Shown piece after piece: positions 5,701 to 12,428 of a stretch of DNA of 17,487 nt. The stretch's first letter is position 1; the number at the start of each line of letters is the position of its first letter. Where the stretch lies: positions 1-17,487 of the forward strand of contig PXAS01000365.1 of the NCBI GenBank assembly GCA_003565815.1, given 5' to 3'. Source of the DNA: PVC group bacterium. GTDB taxonomy: Bacteria > Verrucomicrobiota > Kiritimatiellia > SS1-B-03-39 > UBA6053. The position numbers were made by a program, and so were the translations under genes. The notes below the pieces were generated by a model. That model saw nothing but the letters and a program-made list of their open reading frames with translations. It did no database searches and was not told where the DNA came from.

Positions 5701-7692
5701 ATGAGTGAAAGCCCCACCATCCGGGTTCTCGCCAGAAGCAGTCCGCTTTCCCGCATTCAATCGCAAGAAGCGATCGACGGGTTTCGGCATGTTTTTCCGG
5801 GCCATGCATTCGCCATCGAATACCTGACTTCCATCGGGGACAAGGACCAAAACACGCCCCTGACCGATCCGGGGGTCCCCGGCGATTTTTTCACCCGGGA
5901 ACTGGATGCGGCCCAAGTGGAGGGTCGCGCGGACTTGGTCGTACACAGCGCCAAGGATTTGCCCGATCCCCTGCCCGACGGGCTGGCCCTGGCCGCTTTT
6001 TTGCCGGGACGCGATCCGAGGGACGCCCTGGTCGTGCGCGAGGGGGTGGATTTGCGGGACGGCGGCGTTGTGGGCACCAGCAGTCCGGTTCGCGAGGCCG
6101 CCATCCGGACGCTGTACCCGGACATTGTCTGCAAATCGATTCGCGGCAGCATTGGAAAACGCCTGGAGCAACTGGACGCGGGTCTCTACGATGCGGTCAT
6201 CATCGCGGGCTGCGCGTTGCAACGCCTGGGTTTGGAGGAGCGCATCACCGAATGGCTGGACTACGAAACCACGCCGCAACAGGGTCGGCTCGCCATCACC
6301 GTACGCGAAGACCGCACCGACCTTCTCGCGCCTCTGCGCGGGGTGGACGTGCGGCGTTCCGCCGGACTGGTGGCCCTGGTGGGTTGTCCCGCCGACGCCC
6401 GACTGCTGGGCGGACAAGCGCTTTCGCTTTTGGAAGCCGCGGACGTGATTCTGCACGACCGGTTGGTTCCCGAACAAGTTTTGCGCACCTTGGGCCCCCG
6501 GGCGGAATACGTCGGCAAAAAAGGCCACAGCCATTCCACCACCCAGGCGCATATCCACCGCCGCATCCTTGCCGAAGCCGAAAAAGGGCATTTGGTGGTT
6601 CGTTTGCACGGCGGGGATCCGGGGGTATTGGGCCATCTCGGGGAAACGTTGGACTTTTGCCGATCCTGGAATCTGCGGACCGAGGTGGTTCCCGCCGTTT
6701 CCGCCGCCCAGCTCACCGCAGCCCGGACCCAATGCACCCTGACGCATCGACACGAAGGGCGCAGCATCAGCTTCCTCAGCGGCCACAAAGGGTTGGCGGA
6801 TCACCCGCTTCCCTCCCTGGCCCCCGAACACGGTCACTTGGCCATTTACATGGGCGTGCGGGACATTGCCGCAATTCGCGGGCGCTTGCTGGACGCCGGC
6901 TGGCCGCCCGCCACCCCGGTCACCGCTGGCATGGATCTGGGCAATCCGAACGAACGCCACCTACACGCCACGTTGGAGGGGATACACGCGCAAGCGCTTG
7001 CCGCGCCCGCCGTATTGCTCATCGGCCCGATCCCACACCAGGTGCCCACCACCTTGTTTACGGGGACAGACCCCGAAAAATTCCTCCGCCATGGCCCGCT
7101 CTTGCACTTCCCCATGATTGAATTGACTCCGGTCGATCCGGAGGTGCGGAAGGCGGCGCTGAAGAAAGGGTTGCGGGAATGGGACGGCATCATTTTCCCC
7201 TCGGGTTTTGCCGTCAATTTGGTGCTCGATACCCTCATGGACATTGGGGACACGCGGCTTCTGGCGGGGAAAAAATTATTGGCGGTAGGGCCTTTGACGG
7301 CCAAAGCCCTGGAACGGCGGGGGCTGAAAGCGGACGCCTTTCCCGAAGGGTTCGGTGGCGCCGCCGCCTTGTCGGAATTGTCCGGGGACTGGCGGGGTCT
7401 GTACGGCTATCCCACTTCGGATCAGTCCCCCATCCGGGACCGTCAGGCGGCATTGGCGGACAAGGGCATTCAATTGGATGCGACCCGATTCTACCACAAT
7501 ACCCCCGCCGCGCCCGAACATCTGCCCTTGCGTCCGTTTGCACGGGTGATTTTCACCGCCGGCAGTGCCGTTCACGCCTATTTCACGCGGTTCCCGGAGG
7601 AACTGCGGGCGGATCGCGAATGGCTGGCCGTCGGCACCTCCACGCTCAAGGCCCTGCGGGAAGCCGGCATACAAAGCGGCGAGCTGTTATAA
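5701..7692 (+). CDS. Three-domain tetrapyrrole protein: HemC-like, uroporphyrinogen-III methyltransferase, HemD
   Basis: A 663-residue fusion. Residues 8 to about 217 match the first two domains of hydroxymethylbilane synthase: LARSSPLSRIQS, HSAKDLP with the catalytic Asp at 86, GTSSPVRE (125-132), IRGSIGKRL (147-155) and PQQGRLAITVRED (192-204). Residues about 222-445 match SUMT/CobA: LLEAADVILHDRLV, VRLHGGDP (300-307), TLTHR and LAIYMG. Residues about 455-663 match uroporphyrinogen-III synthase. Together these would run porphobilinogen to precorrin-2, towards siroheme for sulfite reductase, which fits the cys operon. Odd points: HemC domain 3, with its cofactor-binding cysteine, is absent; the first Arg of the usual SSLRRQ is Val130; and the SUMT loop GAGPGD reads GC-PAD. 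HemC activity is therefore doubtful, while HemD looks ordinary. Confidence 0.93.
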   Translation: MSESPTIRVLARSSPLSRIQSQEAIDGFRHVFPGHAFAIEYLTSIGDKDQNTPLTDPGVPGDFFTRELDAAQVEGRADLVVHSAKDLPDPLPDGLALAAFLPGRDPRDALVVREGVDLRDGGVVGTSSPVREAAIRTLYPDIVCKSIRGSIGKRLEQLDAGLYDAVIIAGCALQRLGLEERITEWLDYETTPQQGRLAITVREDRTDLLAPLRGVDVRRSAGLVALVGCPADARLLGGQALSLLEAADVILHDRLVPEQVLRTLGPRAEYVGKKGHSHSTTQAHIHRRILAEAEKGHLVVRLHGGDPGVLGHLGETLDFCRSWNLRTEVVPAVSAAQLTAARTQCTLTHRHEGRSISFLSGHKGLADHPLPSLAPEHGHLAIYMGVRDIAAIRGRLLDAGWPPATPVTAGMDLGNPNERHLHATLEGIHAQALAAPAVLLIGPIPHQVPTTLFTGTDPEKFLRHGPLLHFPMIELTPVDPEVRKAALKKGLREWDGIIFPSGFAVNLVLDTLMDIGDTRLLAGKKLLAVGPLTAKALERRGLKADAFPEGFGGAAALSELSGDWRGLYGYPTSDQSPIRDRQAALADKGIQLDATRFYHNTPAAPEHLPLRPFARVIFTAGSAVHAYFTRFPEELRADREWLAVGTSTLKALREAGIQSGELL

Positions 7693-8346
7693 CTCCGGTT
7701 CTTCCCCGCCATAGCGCTTTTTGACGGCCAAAAACCCGAACCAGGCCAAGACGGTCATGCCCACCAGCGCCCAGAGGGCGGGTCCGGGATGTTCGCGAGC
7801 CCGTGCCCCCAGCCAAGCATACACAAACGCCGGAGGAATCGCGCCGAGCAGGGTGGCGAGCACGAAACGGGAGAAATGCATGCGGTAAAGGCCCGCCAAG
7901 ACACTGAGGACTTCCGGTAAAATCGGCAGCATGCGGGAACTGACCAGTGCCAGTCCGCCCCAAGTGTCAAACATATGCTGGAACCGCCGTTGTTCTTCGG
8001 GGGAAGCCAAGCGATTGGCCCATTTTTCACCGCCCAACCGGGCGATGCCATACCCGGTGAAGGCCGAGACCACCAGGCCGCACCAGCCCCAGAAAAATCC
8101 CGCGCCCACCCCCAAAGCCGCGCCCAGTCCCCCGATCACGCCGGAACTGGGGATCGGCAACACCAAGTCCACGACCAACAACCCCGCCCCCACCAGCCCC
8201 GCAAGGGTTCCGTATTCGCGCAGGAAATCCCCGCTTCGTTCCATGGAAAACAACTGCTCGTAATTTTCGCCAAAGATCAGAAAATTCACCAAAATCACCG
8301 TGCAAAGCAGGGAAAACAGGATGAGGATTTTTTTGGAGGCGCTCAT
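7687..8346 (-). CDS. TVP38/TMEM64 (VTT-domain) inner-membrane protein
   Basis: A 219-residue membrane protein of the DedA/TVP38 superfamily, whose members are implicated in lipid scrambling or membrane homeostasis. It has an N-terminal helix (about residues 6-26), the family re-entrant motif LPIPSSGVIGGLGAALG (62-78), a second re-entrant segment LVSSRMLPILPEVLSVLAGL with the conserved Arg and Pro, and a helix near the C-terminus ending in a short charged tail. The ATG at 8346 puts the first helix close to the N-terminus; a GTG at 8406 would add 20 residues. Its stop and the stop of the plus-strand tetrapyrrole gene are both contained in TTATAA (7687-7692). The substrate cannot be told from the sequence. 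Confidence 0.88.
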   Translation of the reverse strand: MSASKKILILFSLLCTVILVNFLIFGENYEQLFSMERSGDFLREYGTLAGLVGAGLLVVDLVLPIPSSGVIGGLGAALGVGAGFFWGWCGLVVSAFTGYGIARLGGEKWANRLASPEEQRRFQHMFDTWGGLALVSSRMLPILPEVLSVLAGLYRMHFSRFVLATLLGAIPPAFVYAWLGARAREHPGPALWALVGMTVLAWFGFLAVKKRYGGEEPEL

Positions 8347-8424
8347 GGGCCGGAGGAAAGCGGATTTTCCCGAAAGGCACAAGATCAAACGGGTGGAATT
8401 TTTCACGGTAAATTGATCTCGACA

Positions 8425-8453
8425 TTGACGTTTGGGAATTATTGAGGTTTAAG
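8425..8453 (+). promoter_or_regulatory. Possible promoter of the zinc-ribbon coiled-coil gene
   Basis: TTGACG (8425-8430) and TTTAAG (8448-8453) are separated by 17 bp, matching 5/6 and 4/6 of the sigma-70 consensus. They lie in the divergent gap 8347-8503, about 50 bp before the ATG at 8504. Plausible from spacing alone. Confidence 0.35.
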
Positions 8454-8503
8454 AGGATTCAAGATTGTCGACCAACGCCAATCACCCTTTTTGCTGGAGT
8501 CTT

Positions 8504-10462
8504 ATGCTGATAGAATTTTGTTGTCCGGTTTGTTGTGCGCCCTTGGCCGTGAAAGAGGAAGTCGCGGGGGGGCAGGTCAATTGCCCGAAGTGCCAAAAAT
8601 TGATTCTCATCCCCTCGGAATCGCCGTTGAAACGCAACGGGGATCAGGCGCCCTATGCGAAAGGCGCCCAGCATGACGCGGAAAAGATCACCAAGGCGAT
8701 CTCGCTGAGCGTGGATCCGTATCGCCGCGAACTGGAGACCAAGGCGGGGTTGTTGAATGATGCCGTGGAAATGGTGAAAACCCGCAACAAGCGCATCCGG
8801 GAAATCGAGTCGCTGATTCTGCAAACCCAAAAGGAGCTATGGGAACTGGAAGTCGAGCACGAGGAGCGCAAAGAAGATTATATCCGGGCGCAAACGGATC
8901 GGAAGCAACTCAAGCAGAAATTGCAGTCCATTGGCCCGGAAACCGGGACCGCACCCCCGCAAAACACGGATGAACTGGAAAAAGCCAGGCACGCGCTGGA
9001 AAGAGCGAAAAAGAAAAATCGCCTCTTGGAACGGCGGATGAACCTGACCTTGGAAAGTCTGACCAAGGCGAACCGGCGTACCAGTGAACTGCTGGACCAT
9101 GTGAAAAAGATTCCCGCGGCCACGAAGTTTCTCGATGAGCTGGGCGCCCATTTTGAACTCGAAAAATCCGCGACGTCCGAACATGGGGAGGACATGGACC
9201 AGGCGACAGGGCTGTTGCGGCAAGCCGCCGGGCGTCTCAAGGAAGCCGCCAAATACATCGGCAAGCTCAAGAAGGAGCAGGCCGAACTCACGGAGACCGT
9301 GGAGCGTTTGCAAAAGGAAAAAGACGAATCCAAAGCCAAATACCGCGAAGAACTGGCCTCCCTAGAAAACGACCAGGGGGCGTGGGCGGAAAAAGCGGTG
9401 GCCCTGCAACAGGAAAAGGATGCGGAGGAGGAGAAATACCGCAAGGAATTGGCGGCCTTGAAAAAGGAACTCGGCGTCTGGAGCGAAAAAGCCGAAAAGC
9501 TTCAAGCGCAACAGGAAAGCGATGGCGAAGCCCACCGGAAAAAAATCGAGGCCTTGGAAAAAGTTCATGCGGAATTGACGGAGAAGGCCGAGGTCCTGCA
9601 CAAAGAGAAAGAGGACGCCGAAGGGCGACATCGTCAGGAAGTCGCCCGTCTTGAGGGGGAGAAGGCGGAAATCACCAAAAATCTGGACGCCTTGCAAAAA
9701 GAAAAGGATGAGGCCCACCAACGGTATCAAAACGAACTTGCGGCCTTACAAAAGGATTTGGAAACCTGGGGCGACAAAGCGGAAACCCTGGATCGGGAAA
9801 AGCAAGTGGCCGAGCAACGGCATCTGGATGATCAGGAGGCCCTGGCCACCCTGAAAACGGAATGGGCCGAACAAGTGGCCGGCTTGCAAAAGGACCGCGA
9901 AACCGAACGCGTCCGGCTCGAGGGGGAACTGGAAACCCTGCGGAATGAGTTGACGGCGGCGTTGAACCGGTCCCGTGAGGAGCTGGAGTCCGAGCGCAGC
10001 AGGTTGGAGGGGGAACTGGCGGACGAACGCGCCCGGCACGAGGAGGAAGTCGCTGCCTTGCGGGAACAACACGCCGAGGAACTCAACCGGAGCGAAGAGG
10101 AATTGAGACAGACCCGGGACGAGCACACCAAGCTTCTGGAGGAATTGCGCACCGAAAAAGACCAACTGGAAACCGATTTGCGGACCACCCGTGATCAGGG
10201 GACCCTGTGGGAGGATGAGGCCAAAAAAATGCGCACGGCCTTGGCGGAAACAGAGGAAAAACTCAGAAAACGCGAAGCCGCGTTGGAGAAGAAACTCGCC
10301 AGATTGGACGAGGAATTCAAAGATCAGGACGCCCAGTTGCAGGAGGTCCTCAAAAACCAACAGGTGCTGGCCGATCAAAGCATCAAACTCGAACAACAGC
10401 GCGCCGAACTGAAAAGAAAGCTGAGCGAAGCCTTGGAACGAATCGACGAACTGGAGAGTTGA
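8504..10462 (+). CDS. Zinc-ribbon protein with a long repeat-built coiled coil
   Basis: A 652-residue soluble protein with no recognised enzyme domain. Residues 6-30 form a CxxC...CPKC zinc ribbon (CPVC at 7-10, CPKC at 27-30) of a kind seen at the start of many PVC-group proteins. From about residue 60 to the end it is almost wholly Glu/Lys/Leu-rich coiled coil, with a short break near residues 140-150 (Pro/Thr-rich). Residues 269-460 are six successive 32-residue units, described separately. There is no signal peptide or membrane segment, so a cytoplasmic filament or scaffold is possible but unproven. The ATG at 8504 is preceded by GGAG at 8496-8499; a TTG at 8465 in the same frame is less likely. 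Its end lies 18 bp from the convergent aroF. Confidence 0.88.
   Translation: MLIEFCCPVCCAPLAVKEEVAGGQVNCPKCQKLILIPSESPLKRNGDQAPYAKGAQHDAEKITKAISLSVDPYRRELETKAGLLNDAVEMVKTRNKRIREIESLILQTQKELWELEVEHEERKEDYIRAQTDRKQLKQKLQSIGPETGTAPPQNTDELEKARHALERAKKKNRLLERRMNLTLESLTKANRRTSELLDHVKKIPAATKFLDELGAHFELEKSATSEHGEDMDQATGLLRQAAGRLKEAAKYIGKLKKEQAELTETVERLQKEKDESKAKYREELASLENDQGAWAEKAVALQQEKDAEEEKYRKELAALKKELGVWSEKAEKLQAQQESDGEAHRKKIEALEKVHAELTEKAEVLHKEKEDAEGRHRQEVARLEGEKAEITKNLDALQKEKDEAHQRYQNELAALQKDLETWGDKAETLDREKQVAEQRHLDDQEALATLKTEWAEQVAGLQKDRETERVRLEGELETLRNELTAALNRSREELESERSRLEGELADERARHEEEVAALREQHAEELNRSEEELRQTRDEHTKLLEELRTEKDQLETDLRTTRDQGTLWEDEAKKMRTALAETEEKLRKREAALEKKLARLDEEFKDQDAQLQEVLKNQQVLADQSIKLEQQRAELKRKLSEALERIDELES
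9308..9883 (+). repeat. Six tandem 96-bp (32-codon) units inside the coiled-coil gene
   Basis: Residues 269-460 divide into six units of exactly 32 residues with no insertion or deletion. Each opens with L[QHD]xEK or a close variant (unit 3 has LQAQQ), has Tyr/His at position 12, Leu at 19 and a large hydrophobic at 26 (Trp in units 1, 2, 5 and 6; Leu or Ile in 3 and 4). A weaker seventh copy precedes them (237-268, sharing AELTE with unit 3). A further LQKDR begins a degraded unit at 9884. The DNA copies have diverged, so these are old duplications held in length at protein level. Confidence 0.85.
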
Positions 10463-10480
10463 CAGGCGAAAAACCGCGAA

Positions 10481-11503
10481 TCAGAAGGCATGATCGCGTC
10501 CGGTCAATTGCACGTAAGGCTTTATGCCATCGACAAATTCGCGGAACACATCAAAGGTCATTTGCTGGGCCTGGTCGCTGAGGGCATGTTCGGGATCGGG
10601 ATGCACCTCGACCAGCAACCCATCCGCGCCCACGGCCACGGCGGCCCGCGCCAGGGGCAGCACCAAATCCAAACGGCCGGCGGCATGACTGGGGTCCACG
10701 AACACGGGCAGACCGGTTTCGCGCTTCACGGCGGCCACGGCGCTCAAATCGAGGGTGTTCCGGGTCGCGGTTTCGTAGGTACGGATGCCCCGTTCGCAAA
10801 GAATGATGTTCGGGTTGCCTTGTTTGGCGATGTATTCCGCCGCCAAAAGCCATTCCTGCAGGGTGGAGGACAAGCCGCGTTTGAGCAAAACCGGGCGTCC
10901 GGTTTGGGCCGCCTCGGTCAGCAGGGCGTAATTCAACGCGTTGCGGGCTCCGATCTGAATCACGTCGGCCACCTCCGCCACCGCCTCGGCGTCCCGTTCA
11001 CTGACCAGTTCCGTCACCACGGGCAGTCCGGTTTCTGCCTTCACATCCGCGAGAATCTTCAAGCCGTCCCGTCCAAGCCCTTGGAAATCATAGGGAGAGG
11101 TTCTGGGTTTGTACGCCCCTCCCCGGAGTAGGGTGGCGCCGGATTGTTTCACGAAGCGGGCGGTGGACAGGGTTTGTTCCATGGATTCGACCGCGCAGGG
11201 GCCGGCGATCACATGAAAGGAGTCCCCGGAGATCCGCAAATCCCCCACCGACACCGGCATGGGATCGGGATGGACTTCCCGGCTGATCAATTTGAATTTT
11301 TTTTGAATGGGAATCACTTCGGAAACCATGGGCAAATTGAGCAGGGCATGCAAATCCGCATGGTGGGTTTCATCGCCAATACAGGCGATCACGGTGCGCA
11401 CTTCCCCATTGAGGGTATGCGGCGCATAGCCCAAATCCCGCACATGGTCCTCCACGGTGCGCACATCCTCGGGGGTCGGATTGAGTTTGAGAACGATGAT
11501 CAT
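10481..11503 (-). CDS. aroF: 3-deoxy-7-phosphoheptulonate (DAHP) synthase, type I-beta
   Basis: Condenses phosphoenolpyruvate with erythrose 4-phosphate, the first step of the shikimate pathway. The 340-residue protein has an N-terminal ferredoxin-like regulatory domain (1 to about 72, opening MIIVLKLNPTPEDV), as in the Thermotoga maritima enzyme, where it mediates inhibition by aromatic amino acids. The TIM barrel follows: VIAGPCAVES (98-107), GGAYKPRTSPYDFQG (128-142), QIGARN, LLKRG, ILCERGIRT and FVDPSHA, covering the PEP and metal sites. The start is supported by AGGA 8 nt upstream, overlapping the TAG of the preceding small gene, so the two are probably translated together. It converges closely on the coiled-coil gene. 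Confidence 0.97.
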   Translation of the reverse strand: MIIVLKLNPTPEDVRTVEDHVRDLGYAPHTLNGEVRTVIACIGDETHHADLHALLNLPMVSEVIPIQKKFKLISREVHPDPMPVSVGDLRISGDSFHVIAGPCAVESMEQTLSTARFVKQSGATLLRGGAYKPRTSPYDFQGLGRDGLKILADVKAETGLPVVTELVSERDAEAVAEVADVIQIGARNALNYALLTEAAQTGRPVLLKRGLSSTLQEWLLAAEYIAKQGNPNIILCERGIRTYETATRNTLDLSAVAAVKRETGLPVFVDPSHAAGRLDLVLPLARAAVAVGADGLLVEVHPDPEHALSDQAQQMTFDVFREFVDGIKPYVQLTGRDHAF

Positions 11504-11513
11504 GGTCGTATTC

Positions 11514-11771
11514 CTAACGGTTCACCAGGCGATACATGACCAAAAGCACGCCACTGGCAATGCCGGTGATCACGGCGGTCACGCGGTTAAACCGATAAAA
11601 TTCGTAATCCAAAGCCAATGACCAGGTTTCCGTGGGCACGTCCGGATATTTTTCGATTTTGCTTTCGGGCGGGAACCATCCGTCCCGAATGCACCAAAGG
11701 GAAAGGATCAGCAGACCGATGGACCAATATAAATGTTCGTTGTTGCGTTTGACTTCAAAGGATCGCGCCAT
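11514..11771 (-). CDS. Small two-helix membrane protein
   Basis: An 85-residue protein with two hydrophobic segments, near residues 16-29 (YWSIGLLILSLWCI) and 63-80 (VTAVITGIASGVLLVMYR), separated by a polar loop containing WFPPES and DVPTETW. I recognise no family. The ATG at 11771 is set by AGGAG six nt upstream, one of the clearest ribosome sites in the window; an upstream in-frame start would add 29 unlikely residues. It ends 10 bp before aroF, on the same strand and behind a good promoter, so it is probably co-transcribed with it. No functional link to aromatic biosynthesis is evident. Confidence 0.8.
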   Translation of the reverse strand: MARSFEVKRNNEHLYWSIGLLILSLWCIRDGWFPPESKIEKYPDVPTETWSLALDYEFYRFNRVTAVITGIASGVLLVMYRLVNR

Positions 11772-11845
11772 GGGTGTCTCCTGGAAACGGGGTGGGAAGC
11801 GGGTTGGAAATGCGGGAAAACCAGTGGAAATACACAAAAAGACTT

Positions 11846-11874
11846 TCCATAAAGGCAATCGCCGAAATTGTCAA
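11846..11874 (-). promoter_or_regulatory. Putative promoter of the small membrane gene and aroF
   Basis: On the minus strand TTGACA (11874-11869) is followed after exactly 17 bp by TATGGA (11851-11846). The -35 box is perfect and the -10 shares its first three bases with the consensus. It lies about 75 bp upstream of the ATG at 11771. Confidence 0.5.
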
Positions 11875-12008
11875 AGACCTTATCCTGAATCGGTGAGATC
11901 TTTGCGTGGAATCCGCACAAGCTCATGGGGCCGTCTTATGCAAATCGGAGGTTGTGCCGAGGGATATTTTCCTTTCCCTTTGTGAAAGAACCGCATAGAG
12001 TCCCCGCC

Positions 12009-12428
12009 ATGAACCCGGATGAAAAAACGCTTTGGAAAGCGGCGGTACGCGCCCGCGAAAACGCCCATGCCCCATATTCGGGCTATCGGGTCGGGGCCGC
12101 GCTTTCGATCGTCGGGTCCGAAGCGGTGATTTCGGGATGCAACGTGGAAAACGCAAGTTATGGGGGAACCTTGTGCGCCGAGCGCGTGGCCGTTTGCCGC
12201 GCGGTTGCGGAACACGGCCCCGACACGCGCATTTCCGCGTTGGTGCTGGTGACCGCCACGCCCGCACCTCCTTGCGGGCTTTGCTTGCAAGTGCTCTCGG
12301 AATTTGCCAAGGGCGATCTGCCCGTCTTCCTGGCCACTCCCTCCGGCATCCACCGGACTTACACCCTGGACGACCTCCTCCCCATACGATTTGACAACGC
12401 CAACCTTGAACACGACCCCCATGACTGA
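12009..12428 (+). CDS. cdd: Cytidine deaminase
   Basis: Deaminates cytidine and deoxycytidine to the uridine forms in pyrimidine salvage. The 139-residue length is that of the small tetrameric class. Zinc and catalytic motifs are intact: TLCAERVAV with Cys56 and the proton-shuttling Glu58, and PPCGLCLQVL with Cys89 and Cys92 (the family usually reads PCGxCRQ; here Leu replaces the Arg). The substrate loop GCNVENASYGGT precedes them. The ATG at 12009 gives the family N-terminus; the frame extends 28 codons upstream without similarity. Its last 8 bases overlap purB, suggesting coupled translation of two nucleotide-metabolism genes. No clear promoter or Shine-Dalgarno site was found upstream. 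Confidence 0.95.
   Translation: MNPDEKTLWKAAVRARENAHAPYSGYRVGAALSIVGSEAVISGCNVENASYGGTLCAERVAVCRAVAEHGPDTRISALVLVTATPAPPCGLCLQVLSEFAKGDLPVFLATPSGIHRTYTLDDLLPIRFDNANLEHDPHD

Noticed and set aside
5701..6400. Frameshift or sequencing error as the cause of the shortened HemC part
   Set aside because: The frame is unbroken, the HemC and SUMT motifs adjoin within about 20 residues, and no room remains for a hidden third domain.
5596..6960. 454-codon open frame antisense to cysN and the tetrapyrrole gene
   Set aside because: It has no recognisable domain and its composition is that of a coding-strand shadow.
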